Source: Spizellomyces punctatus DAOM BR117
Lineage: Eukaryota > Chytridiomycota > Chytridiomycetes > Spizellomycetales > Spizellomycetaceae
Length of the DNA: 64,000 nucleotides
Direction of reading: 5' to 3'
Assembly: GCF_000182565.1 (NCBI RefSeq)
Contig: NW_015971545.1
Span: forward strand, 621,092 to 685,091
Made by a program: the position numbers and the translations under genes. A model generated the notes under the pieces. That model saw nothing but the letters and a program-made list of their open reading frames with translations. It made no database searches and was not told the origin of the DNA. Of this stretch, positions 10,229-19,443 are shown piece by piece. How positions within the stretch are numbered: position 1 is the stretch's first letter; every line of letters begins with the position of its first letter.

Positions 10229-10366
10229 GCAATGTAATCCAATACATCTTGTGCAATACATCCTGTGCATTTCTTGTACATCATGATATAGGTGATTAGA
10301 CTGGTCAATCACATCTTTCGAGCTACCGCATTCAATTCTGATAGTGTATTGCACATATTGCAAAAC

Positions 10367-10466
10367 ACTACGTTCGATTGTTTTTGGATAATGTTGTTTC
10401 GTACCCAATGTCAATACTGATGGCACCATACAGTTGAATTAGGGCCACTGGTACTCGTACTGCTGC
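10367..10466 (+). repeat. 100-bp direct repeat, copy 2
   Basis: Partner of 7177-7276, about 90 percent identical by eye and in the same orientation. It lies just downstream of the glutamate decarboxylase stop and 58 bp before the palindrome at 10525. Confidence 0.8.
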
Positions 10467-10524
10467 AGGATTCGGGTTTAACGAAACGCGCTCCACAGCT
10501 CCATTTGTTTCCAGCAAGGCTATC

Positions 10525-10540
10525 GTATAGGCTTGCCTAT
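10525..10540 (+). repeat. solo near-palindrome GTATAGGCTTGCCTAT shared with the Fanzor element end
   Basis: Sixteen bases identical to 3853-3868 at the right border of the Fanzor element; the half TTGCCTATAC also occurs at 1295-1304 on its left border. It may be a relict element end. No matching partner is seen nearby. Confidence 0.5.
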
Positions 10541-10903
10541 TCGATACAATAGGAAACCATAAAATCAATACCCCTTGAGAACTCGGAGCTTCTCCAACAT
10601 TTTTTTATGGATGCTTGTCTTTGTCTAATAAGGTAATGGAAATTAACAGCACAATGCACCTCGAGCAGCGTTGCCTTTCACCGAAAAGGTCACCATGGAA
10701 AAGCAAAAGGGAGAGAGCCGGCTGCGAATCTACACCTGTTGAGAAGAAAATGAGCGACAATAGAATTTAAAAGTTTGACATTTGTTTGATTTACAGGCCA
10801 GCTGTGGCTAACGCTGAGTGAATACTCTTACAGTTCTCAGTTCTTAGTGTTTTTTTTTGTCTACATTAACTACATATATAGAGTTGCTTTGGTGTACCCC
10901 AGT

Positions 10904-11845
10904 TCAGTTGTGTTTCCTGCGTTCAAGAACGCTCGCATTATGCACCTTTCCAGCCTGGTTGACGACCGTCAAAAGCAAGCGATCCTTGAGCCAACCTGGG
11001 AGTTGTGCCAAAAGACCAAATGTGGCCGCATGCTGCCAGTAGGGACTAAAGTTTTTCAAGTGCACCTTTCCAAAGGTTTGCTGTGCGACTACGACGGGAT
11101 CCGCAGCATCTGGAAGCTGGCACATGTCCGATTTGACGAAACCAGGACAAACGCAGGTAACATCAACATTAGACCCGCGCAGTTCCAAACGGATCGCTTC
11201 CGACAGGCCGCTTATAAACCATTTGGAACTTGCGTACACCGACATGAGTGGCCCGGGTCCGTAACTGCTAGCAGAGCTGACGTTCAGAATCAGGCTTCGT
11301 GAAGAGCGGTTCTTCTTGAGTATTGGGAGGATACTTTTCGTAAGAAGGGTTGTATAGGTGCAGTTGATGCGAATAATAGACTCCAGTTCCTCAGAGGACG
11401 TTTCTTCCAGTGTACCATAGAGCTTATTCATCGCACCGACATTGTTGACTAGGATGCTGACAGTACCAGCGGCAGCAACTGCCTCGGCGACCCGAGAAAA
11501 GTTCTCTGGTGTGGTATCCTTCGCATCGGATATCACAGTTTGGATGCGGATGGCTGGGTACCGTCTACTTACACCCTCCTTGAGCTTGTCGAGTTTGGTC
11601 TGGTTTCGTCCCACGAGAATCAAATTAAAACCCTTTGACGCCAGTTCATCGCAAAAGGCTTGTCCTATACCACCGGTTGGACCAGTAACGACCGCATAAG
11701 CATTTTTGGAGTCAGTTTGGTACTTTAGGAGTGAGTCTTTGTTAACGAAGAAGGTGTCCTTGACCCAATTGCCGAAAGCGTAGGTAGTTTTCAGCAAGAT
11801 TATGACACCTATTAGATATATCGCTTGTTCCAACGTCTGTAGCAT
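10904..11845 (-). CDS. SDR reductase, very-long-chain 3-oxoacyl-CoA reductase type
   Basis: Single exon, 313 aa, ATG at 11843-11845. A hydrophobic N-terminal helix (about residues 8-25) anchors it, as in ER ketoacyl reductases (yeast Ifa38, human HSD17B12). The Rossmann fold shows TGPTGGIG (about 54-61) for NADP(H), NNVG, a Ser-rich NVSSASS strand, the catalytic YASSK (about 205) and CPGFVKSDM. These enzymes reduce 3-ketoacyl-CoA in the second step of very-long-chain fatty acid elongation. No dilysine retention signal is evident; the C-terminus is ERRKHN. A 17-beta-hydroxysteroid dehydrogenase role is equally compatible. A copy of the 100-bp repeat lies 165 bp upstream of the start codon. Confidence 0.8.
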   Translation of the reverse strand: MLQTLEQAIYLIGVIILLKTTYAFGNWVKDTFFVNKDSLLKYQTDSKNAYAVVTGPTGGIGQAFCDELASKGFNLILVGRNQTKLDKLKEGVSRRYPAIRIQTVISDAKDTTPENFSRVAEAVAAAGTVSILVNNVGAMNKLYGTLEETSSEELESIIRINCTYTTLLTKSILPILKKNRSSRSLILNVSSASSYGPGPLMSVYASSKWFISGLSEAIRLELRGSNVDVTCVCPGFVKSDMCQLPDAADPVVVAQQTFGKVHLKNFSPYWQHAATFGLLAQLPGWLKDRLLLTVVNQAGKVHNASVLERRKHN

Positions 11846-12010
11846 TCTTGACCTTTGGACCGAGGACGTTCCCGCTTGGGTCCTTGAGATATACTTGCAG
11901 TGCCAGTGGCACTTTGAGGCGGAAATCGGAGGCCGTCCGAAACCGCGGCGGTCAGGGTTTCAACCGCAAACCCGGAACCTTGGAGTAGCACAAGACAAAA
12001 GCCTCATTTA

Positions 12011-12110
12011 ACCGACACCAAAGTTACATTCGCTGCGCCGCCGTTCCGGAGGCACAGTCACCAATTTGAAGCTGGTTGCACTTCTTGGTTGCTTTTTAAA
12101 ATTTCCAATT
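12011..12110 (-). repeat. 100-bp dispersed repeat, copy 2 (inverted relative to copy 1)
   Basis: Reverse complement of 4696-4796 at about 98 percent by eye. It lies in the gap between the SDR gene start (11845) and the 3' end of the APC transporter gene (12214). Confidence 0.8.
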
Positions 12111-12213
12111 GTATACCTTGTACTGCTCTGCAGTTTAGTCGGCGGTCCAGTGCCTATCTAGCAAATTGAGGCAATATCGCTTTCGCTACATACGCATCAT
12201 CATCATTTTTGAA

Positions 12214-14413
12214 TTACAACATAATAACCCTGACGCCCCCAAAACGTCCAATTCCACTCATCTTTTCCCCAGGACACGTAATGTAACACTGATTTCGCGG
12301 AATTCCCATTTGTTTTGCTAACACAGCGACGGATCTCGGTCCAAATTTCCCATTCACAAGGATCAGATCAATTTGAATCTTTGGATACAGCCTGTCCAGC
12401 GCACGACAGTTGGCTTCAAGGTTAGGTGGAATCTCAGATTCTTGCTCGTAAAAGTGGACCATGTAGATGTACATGGTCATTTCGTTTTCTTGGACATATA
12501 GGACGGCTTTGTTCAAGACGTGAATCTCGTCGTGATTTGTGAAGAAAGCGCTAAAGGAGCAAAAGCGATATCCAAGCACGCATTTTTAGTTGTGAGCTCT
12601 TCTATGCAAGATACTGTCCACTTACACAGGATGTGAACGGATCGTAATAACTGCAGAGATTAAGGAGTTGACCAGTTTCCTCAATTTTGGATATGCATCA
12701 GCCACGAAAATCAGAACTTTCAGTACGCGCACTTGATTGAGAACCCCCCACATGGCCAAAAACAGAACGGCGAAAAACGTGGCAAAAGTTCCAATCATCG
12801 GCGGATCGTAAATTGCATTTCCGACAATGGCTACCAGGACGGCCAAGATTCCTGCTACCACAGTTCCAGAAGACGCCCTCACTTCGCGTTTCAGCCTCCC
12901 ACGTTTGTATTTCAAGAGGAGGTTCGCCACGGCTATAGCCAGAAGGACCGCTATGAATGAAGTAGCCATTAAAAGGGAAGCGAGAGTGGTGTCTCCACGA
13001 GTAACACCGACGAGCACAAGGCAGAGGGAAAGGAATGATAATGTTATCCAATGATGAGATCCCCTGAGCTGATTACGAATAAGAAGGAAGCGGGGTAGAA
13101 GACGGTCGGCCGACATGTGTTCCAGCAGACCGCCGACACCGACGAAGGCGGTTAACACTCCGCCGCACAACACCATAACCGCATCCACGGATACAATGAT
13201 CCTCAAAGGTCTGCCACCGGCTGCATCAGCAATAAGGGTTACGGCGCTGTTGGGATATAAGGCCACGAGGTTACGAGGAACGATTGCCAAGCAGACCAAG
13301 GTCAGAATTGGGTTGATGGTAGCCATGATTGACAAGTTTCTCATGGTTTTCGGAAACACTCCTGGCTTTTGCTCTTCAATATAGTTGACCGAGTCCTCGA
13401 ATCCAGTGAATCCAAGCATTCCGACGCAAAAGCCAAAGAAAATGTCCAGTGGCGCATTTTCGTTAGGCGAGGGATCCTTCCAATTAGCACGCAGAATGTC
13501 TCCGCCATTCTTTATCCACTGCACCACACCCGCGCCAGTTAGGCAAACCAAGGTCGTCGCATGTATTGCACATATTGCAAAAGACACATAGGACGACTCC
13601 TTTATTCCCAGCAGATTCAAAGCGGCAAAGAACAGCAGGATTCCCACCGTTGCCCCAATCACGTTGATGATTCCAAATTCGTTCCAAAAGTAGGTACTGG
13701 CAGACGCGGCACTGACCACTGCGGTCGCAAGGTAATCCAATATCGAGCAGCAGGCAGCGATGGCTGCGACCACCTTTGAGGACGCTGCGAGCATGGTACT
13801 GTAGCATCCGCCGTTCACGGGGACACAAGAACCAACTTCAGCAAATATGAAACGGTACATGTAAATTACCAAGCAGGCCAAGAAAAGCGAAATTGGTGCG
13901 TACTGCCCGGCGGCAATGATTGCCAACCCAATTGTATACAATACGCTACCAATGAGATCGTTCGCGGCTACAAACGCACAACATGATTAGCATATATAAC
14001 ACGGCAGTTGAAGATTCTTACTCACCAATAGCAGTCGAACTCCATTCCCCCAAGGTGGCCTTGTTATGTAAACTACCAATTGCTTCAACCGTCGACGAAT
14101 TCTCCGCTTCGAGACGAACCCGGACCGTTCTGCCCCATCCAGCAAACTCCCAGGAATTCCCAAACCTAGGTGTGCGCGACACTTGACCGTACTCTGAAAA
14201 CTTTGTGCTGTGCTCCTGCGCAGGGTCCCAAGGCTGGCGACGGCGGAGACGCGCAAGAGTTGCAGACAGTTCACCAATGTGAACCAGGTCTATCGTTTCT
14301 GGGGGAACTCGAGGGCGTTGTACGCGGGGAACGAGGTCAACGATATGGGTAGATACCGTTGTAGGGTGGTCTTCAATCTGGTACGTTGATCCATTAACAT
14401 CCTCGCTGTTCAT
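12214..14413 (-). CDS. APC-superfamily amino-acid permease with long soluble C-terminus
   Basis: Three exons: 14026-14413, 12626-13967 and 12214-12550; 688 aa. The N-terminal 130 residues are hydrophilic and ordered by exon 1. About twelve hydrophobic helices follow, starting AANDLIGSVLYTIGLAI, with a broken first helix and a family-typical GFTGFEDSVNY segment in the middle. The last 110 residues are soluble (FFTNHDEIHVLNKAVLYV, then FGPRSVAVLAKQMGIP and GGVRVI), a conserved domain in a set of fungal and oomycete APC proteins; its role is unknown to me. The exon 2 donor is GTAAGT after CCTGT. Substrate is not predictable. The gene is divergent from the F-box gene, sharing the 14414-14967 intergenic region. 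Confidence 0.8.
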
Positions 14414-14967
14414 ATTCGCTTTACAGATACTTGAGTTTCGACTTTGCCCAAGTCGTCTGTATCCCTGCAGGACCTAATGTTCTTTCCAGTCCTGCGACCT
14501 GCAAAGTTCTTTGGCAATATTATTTGGGGCCAGGAAGGCATGAAAGTGTTAATTGTGGCCGACCACACGGTTATCGTGAGAACCAGCAAAGGAATCTTGT
14601 CCGATTCCAAGACTTACGAGAGTCACATGATCTGCATCAGATATTAAGGCATTGGTGGATATTTCTCTGGACATTCGATTGCATCAAGCCAATCAAATGC
14701 TATGGCGCAGTCATTGAAATGAATTGACATTGGAACCTATGAAGGCGGAGTGGATTCCTCTCCACTCGAACACCCGACCAGAGACGCTGACGTTCTTTGG
14801 GCTTCGCATCGACCAAACCTTCAGCGCCTACAACTCGACTGCTGGTTCAATCTAACCATCATATCCCAAAAGTTATCTGTACATTTAAATCCTACTAGAA
14901 CAGTATACACATACATCACTCTCTTTGAGACCCACAGGGTACTCTCCGCATCGGGCTATTACGGAGC

Positions 14968-17616
14968 ATGGCCACCCCACAACTGCACTCCCTGAACTCG
15001 ACCGATTCTCGCAACCATACTCGTCCACAATCTCTACCGCTACAGATAAGAGAACCGTCTCCTGTCAACCTTTTTTCTCCTTCGACTCCCTTGTTGTCGC
15101 CGAGTCATCCCGGTGGCCTTGAGGACTCTCCCGACCTTCAAGCCGTTCTGGACACTCTAGTACAAAATACCCTCTCATATTCTGCTACTTCTCTTCCAGA
15201 GTCAGATCGTTTATTTTTTTCCACTGAACTACGGCGGCTGATAGAGGACTCGACTATACCGCTGGCAGACAAGATAGATGGGGCTACAGAGTTGGCGGAT
15301 ATGTGTTTAGGACGTGGCTGGGAGTCGGGAACTGACATTGACATTGGGGAAGAATTGGATATGGATGGGATCAGGGCTAGTGAGGCAGGGAAATCGGAGG
15401 ATATTATAACTTCCGATAAGCACGCCATTCTATATGGCGTAAGGGAGGGAAATCCTAGAAAGCGTACCAGGCTAGACGAGCAGCTAGTAACACAGGAAAG
15501 CGTGCAGGTAAGATATCATGGGCCTGGTCCTTTGTGCGTGGACCGAAATGAGTTATCATGCGCGGATACTCATTCCCTTTTCCTGTTCTCTCTTCAGTTA
15601 CCAACAGATGGTAAGACAGGTGCAGTGGTCCCTAAATCTGTTGAGAAAATGCCTGTGTCGCTGGCGAAGGATTTTCCCGGCGGATTTCTGCAACATTGTC
15701 CAGAAGATATTCTTCTGTACATATTCTCTCACCTGGACGCTCGCTCGCTGTGCCGCTCCTCCCAGTCTTGTCGCTATTGGAATGCATTAATTAGTTCCTT
15801 CGAGACGTCGGTATGGTCTCGGCTTACTCGGTCACGATGGGGAGTGGGAGAACCGAACCAACTAGGAATGTCATGGAAGGAATATTTCCAGATGCATTGG
15901 AACGTGCAAGTTGGACATTTTGATTTGCAAAGGTTCAAGGAACAAGAGACCCAGGCGGACGGACCGGGAGGAACACGCCGGATTGAACAAGGTGTGACTT
16001 CTCCTGCGGAAGATGGCCATGACGCTCAGAGCCCGCTGTCGATGGACATGATTGGATCCTCCCAGAGTAGATTGTCAGTCCCAAGCAATGTTCGGCGTCG
16101 GTACGTGGCAGCTTGGCCAGCGGATCCAAACAACGCATATATTGTCGCCTTGGATTCAGATAATGCCAAGTTGGCTTGGGTGGACGCCGACGATCCAATA
16201 TCCATTAGAGTGTCATCTATCAATCAAGATGGGAGCCTCTCGCCTCACCGCACATTGGAGGGACACGAAAATCCCATTGGACTTATTCTCTCCAACATGG
16301 AAGGAACGTTGGTCTCCTTTGACGATTCTTCCACAATCATTGTCTGGAACATACGGACAATGCAATTCGAGCGTGCCATTAATGCCAACGAAGAACTCGG
16401 ATTTATCTTTTCCATGAACATTCATAAACGTCGCATCGTAACTGGCGGGAAGAATGGAAGAGTCATTGTGTGGGACGCGGATACTGGAGATGCTATTTGG
16501 ACAGTCGACGTCGAAGAAAAGTATTTGTCGGGTCTCTCCGTCCAGAATCTGCTAAATGTAGCGGTTTGGGAGGATCTCGTAGCGTACGGCGTATGGGAAG
16601 GGGGTTTTTGGGTGGGTAACATGAAGGAGAAAAGGCAAATTGCCACGTTTGAGGTCGAGGACATGAGGAAAGCAATGGCCCTTCGAAGTGGTAATGGTAT
16701 CGTGAGCGAAGGGACGACGTCTGCGTCTGAAGAGACTTTGCACGAAAACCCGAACAATACCACCAGTGACTCGTCTTTGGTTCTTTCCGATCGTGTCGAA
16801 CAAAATGGGCCGACCAATGATACGGCAGGGCCGTCCTCCATACCGGAAACCCCCTCTTACACTTCAAATGATATACCTTCGTCAGCCAGTTTTCCTCAGG
16901 ACGGCCCTGCCGATTCAGAACATGCTGCTCACGGGGTGACAAGCAATGGCACCGATGTCGCTGTTGTAGTTCCACCAGGCGTTCATGGTGATCTGACGAT
17001 TTGGTTCGATTCTGACTCGGAAACGGATACGGAAGATGATGAGGAAGGGCCACCAGGGCCTCCTGGTCTGCATGGCTGGATACCTCCACCTTTTGTGTTT
17101 CCAGCAGCAGCAGAGCCTACACTTTTCCCAATGACTTTGGCTTTAAATGGCCATCTTCTTCTTACCAATGGACCCGAGAGACATCAACTAGCTGTATGGG
17201 ATTTGAGAGGTCTCACGCCGCTGTATACCCTAAGTTCAACGCAATCCGATTCCACCGCTCCCTCTCCCGATGATGCACGAAGGCGATCAAGTCACGCCCG
17301 TTGGAGACGCCGCCGCGATGTCCGACCTCCAGAAATCAAGTTTGCTGAAATTAGCCGAGATGGAAGCATGGTTTTTGCAAGTGTGACAGACAGGTCCAGG
17401 CGCAGGCGTCGGCAGGACTTGATGCTACCTGAGAAACGGAACGAATTTTTAGTGTGGGACTTTCGGAAGGACATAAATACTGAGAAACCTTCTCAAAGAA
17501 AATTTGAAAAAGTTCGAATCGGAGGACGCGGGGAAGGAGGTTTAGACTGGGCGGATGGTGACGACGGGGAGGGAATTGAGATATGGATCTGTTGGGATGA
17601 AGAGGTAATAGGCTAG
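14968..17616 (+). CDS. F-box / WD40-repeat protein
   Basis: ATG at 14968 in good context (GCATGG). A GT-AG intron at 15508-15597 is exactly 90 nt and in frame without a stop, so the product is 852 aa spliced or 882 aa unspliced. The F-box follows the intron (CPEDILLYIFSHLDARSL, then CRYWNALI), so the protein should dock to Skp1 in an SCF ubiquitin ligase. WD-like repeats include LEGHENPIGLIL, SSTIIVWNIRTMQ, GGKNGRVIVWDADTGDAIW and LAVWDLRGLTPLYTL, giving the substrate-binding propeller. A Ser/Thr/Pro/acidic linker (about 570-690) splits the propeller, and the C-terminus has Arg-rich patches. The substrate cannot be inferred. Confidence in architecture is high. Confidence 0.85.
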   Translation: MATPQLHSLNSTDSRNHTRPQSLPLQIREPSPVNLFSPSTPLLSPSHPGGLEDSPDLQAVLDTLVQNTLSYSATSLPESDRLFFSTELRRLIEDSTIPLADKIDGATELADMCLGRGWESGTDIDIGEELDMDGIRASEAGKSEDIITSDKHAILYGVREGNPRKRTRLDEQLVTQESVQVRYHGPGPLCVDRNELSCADTHSLFLFSLQLPTDGKTGAVVPKSVEKMPVSLAKDFPGGFLQHCPEDILLYIFSHLDARSLCRSSQSCRYWNALISSFETSVWSRLTRSRWGVGEPNQLGMSWKEYFQMHWNVQVGHFDLQRFKEQETQADGPGGTRRIEQGVTSPAEDGHDAQSPLSMDMIGSSQSRLSVPSNVRRRYVAAWPADPNNAYIVALDSDNAKLAWVDADDPISIRVSSINQDGSLSPHRTLEGHENPIGLILSNMEGTLVSFDDSSTIIVWNIRTMQFERAINANEELGFIFSMNIHKRRIVTGGKNGRVIVWDADTGDAIWTVDVEEKYLSGLSVQNLLNVAVWEDLVAYGVWEGGFWVGNMKEKRQIATFEVEDMRKAMALRSGNGIVSEGTTSASEETLHENPNNTTSDSSLVLSDRVEQNGPTNDTAGPSSIPETPSYTSNDIPSSASFPQDGPADSEHAAHGVTSNGTDVAVVVPPGVHGDLTIWFDSDSETDTEDDEEGPPGPPGLHGWIPPPFVFPAAAEPTLFPMTLALNGHLLLTNGPERHQLAVWDLRGLTPLYTLSSTQSDSTAPSPDDARRRSSHARWRRRRDVRPPEIKFAEISRDGSMVFASVTDRSRRRRRQDLMLPEKRNEFLVWDFRKDINTEKPSQRKFEKVRIGGRGEGGLDWADGDDGEGIEIWICWDEEVIG

Positions 17617-19443
17617 GATTTTGGGACACCACACACTCACGCATTATGGCACACGACTTTTTTATCCTATTGAAGGAGTTCGTTGCTGACTTTTACCCAG
17701 TGTATTAAGCGATACATCCTGGTTTGCATTTTGTAAAACGGGTGATTCGCATTGTGTAATATTTTTTTGAACCTTTACTTGCACATGTTTTTGGAACTTT
17801 CTGAAGTTTAAGCTGGGAAATAGGAATACTCTGCACGCTTTTATTCACTGGAATTTGAGATATTATATTTCGCCGAGAGCCGAGTCAGTTGCATTTGCCT
17901 TGTTTGGCCGTGTGCAATAAGAGTCGCCGAGCTTTTACCGCAGATGCCATGCTACGAACCATGGAACCATGGGGGGCCGAATGTTGACATGGCAACCCCC
18001 TGCTGCCCCGCGCAATTCCCGCCCAAATGAAGTTAACCTTAAATACGATAAATTTGCATCCCTTTGGGGTCATAGGGGGGATCATGTGAGGCTTTGGGTA
18101 ACTGTGTTGGATTTTGCACATGCCAAATCGAAGGCGAAGAAGGCCCCGCAATAACTATCAAAGATTGGACAGCAGGCGGATGCTCTGTTTGCGCAATGTA
18201 AAGTTTTAACCTCAAATGACAGCACTGCCTGCGATAGGAGGTTGTCATAATGGCTCTACCCACATGCTGTCAGACAAAATGGGCTTTTTCATATTGGTCA
18301 AGGAACGGCTGCCGACTTGTTATCTGCGCTTGTCCGCTTGCTGCCAGAAACGGTAGATGAAGCCTTGTCCAGTTGCGCTTTTTCAAGTAAGAAAGATCCA
18401 CGAGTGCACCAGACGCGCAGACGACAAGGAAAAATCTACAAAAAAGTTCTGGGCGTTAAACCTGACCGAACGGACACAAGGTCTCAGGCCGCGTCCTTCT
18501 TGTCGTGGCTCTCCAACGCACTACTGGTAACCTCGCGTGTTGATCATTTGTTTGTCAGGTGTGCCCAGGCAGTGTGTATAGTGGCATGTGTTTATGGCAA
18601 AGTAGCGGTTGGGATTCGGCTCGGCACGATATGCCCATTGTACTCTATGGCGGATGATATTGTTTATTTTTAACCCACTGCTGCGGGCAACAAAGGCCGA
18701 TACCGCTATTCGCACACAAGAAAACAGAAAAATTCATTGCGTAAAGATTCATGAAAAAAAATGGGCAAGAAGCGCCTTATCACTAGAAATGTGTGAGGTG
18801 GTACATATCCCATCCTTTTCTTTTGTAAACTTGATTCTGATCATGATCTCTCTCCCCCGAATGTTTGCAAATGGAAAAGCGCAAAAAATTCCTACAAGAT
18901 CGCAGTCACGAAGCGCAAACAAAACTGCCAATCCGTGAAAAACCGAAACCGTTTCTTTAACTCAAAAAGTCAATGCCAATCTAGGTTTTAGTGTGACGCT
19001 ACCAAGGGGTGGAGGATGTCCTTCCCTCCGATAGCAATTTGTTTATGATTATGGGCTGCTGGTAGCTTTTTGTAGATTTGAGTCACAAGTTTGCCGATTT
19101 TTGCTTTTCTGGTGTGATATCCTTTTTTTTTGCTACAATCCAATTGTTGGATTCAGGAAAGTTGTGTGGCAAATAGTTACTTGTATTCGTGGTGGAAATT
19201 TGAGTTGGAGAGAATGCCCCCACTGAAATTAAGATTACCTTTGGGTGATATAAAGAGGGGGGCAGGTCAAGGGCTCCCGCTTCTCGTTGCGGTTACCATT
19301 CCCTTTTGTCTCACTCTAATACCGTCCCCAAAGAAACGCTCGCGCTGGTCGCATTTTATTTCGTGCGCTGGTCGTACTTTCTTTCAGTCTTTCGTCCACT
19401 TTAGAGTGCGACACCTCATACAAGAAACAAGTTAGTTGCCATC
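17617..19443. other. intergenic, 1.8 kb, no gene seen
   Basis: Open frames here (up to 118 codons at 18317-18673) lack recognisable domains and splice structure. No tRNA or rRNA is seen. The right end holds the promoter of the OPT transporter, with a TATA-like element at 19249. Confidence 0.5.
19249..19255 (+). promoter_or_regulatory. TATA-like element of the OPT transporter gene
   Basis: TATAAAG, 189 bp before the OPT start codon at 19444, followed by pyrimidine-rich sequence. Confidence 0.4.

Noticed and set aside
10345-10364. 20-base match GTATTGCACATATTGCAAAA also at 13563
   Set aside because: The second copy lies inside the conserved coding sequence of the APC transporter and has no matching flanks; AT-rich chance match.
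16493-17089. 198-codon minus-strand frame
   Set aside because: Antisense shadow of the F-box/WD40 gene.
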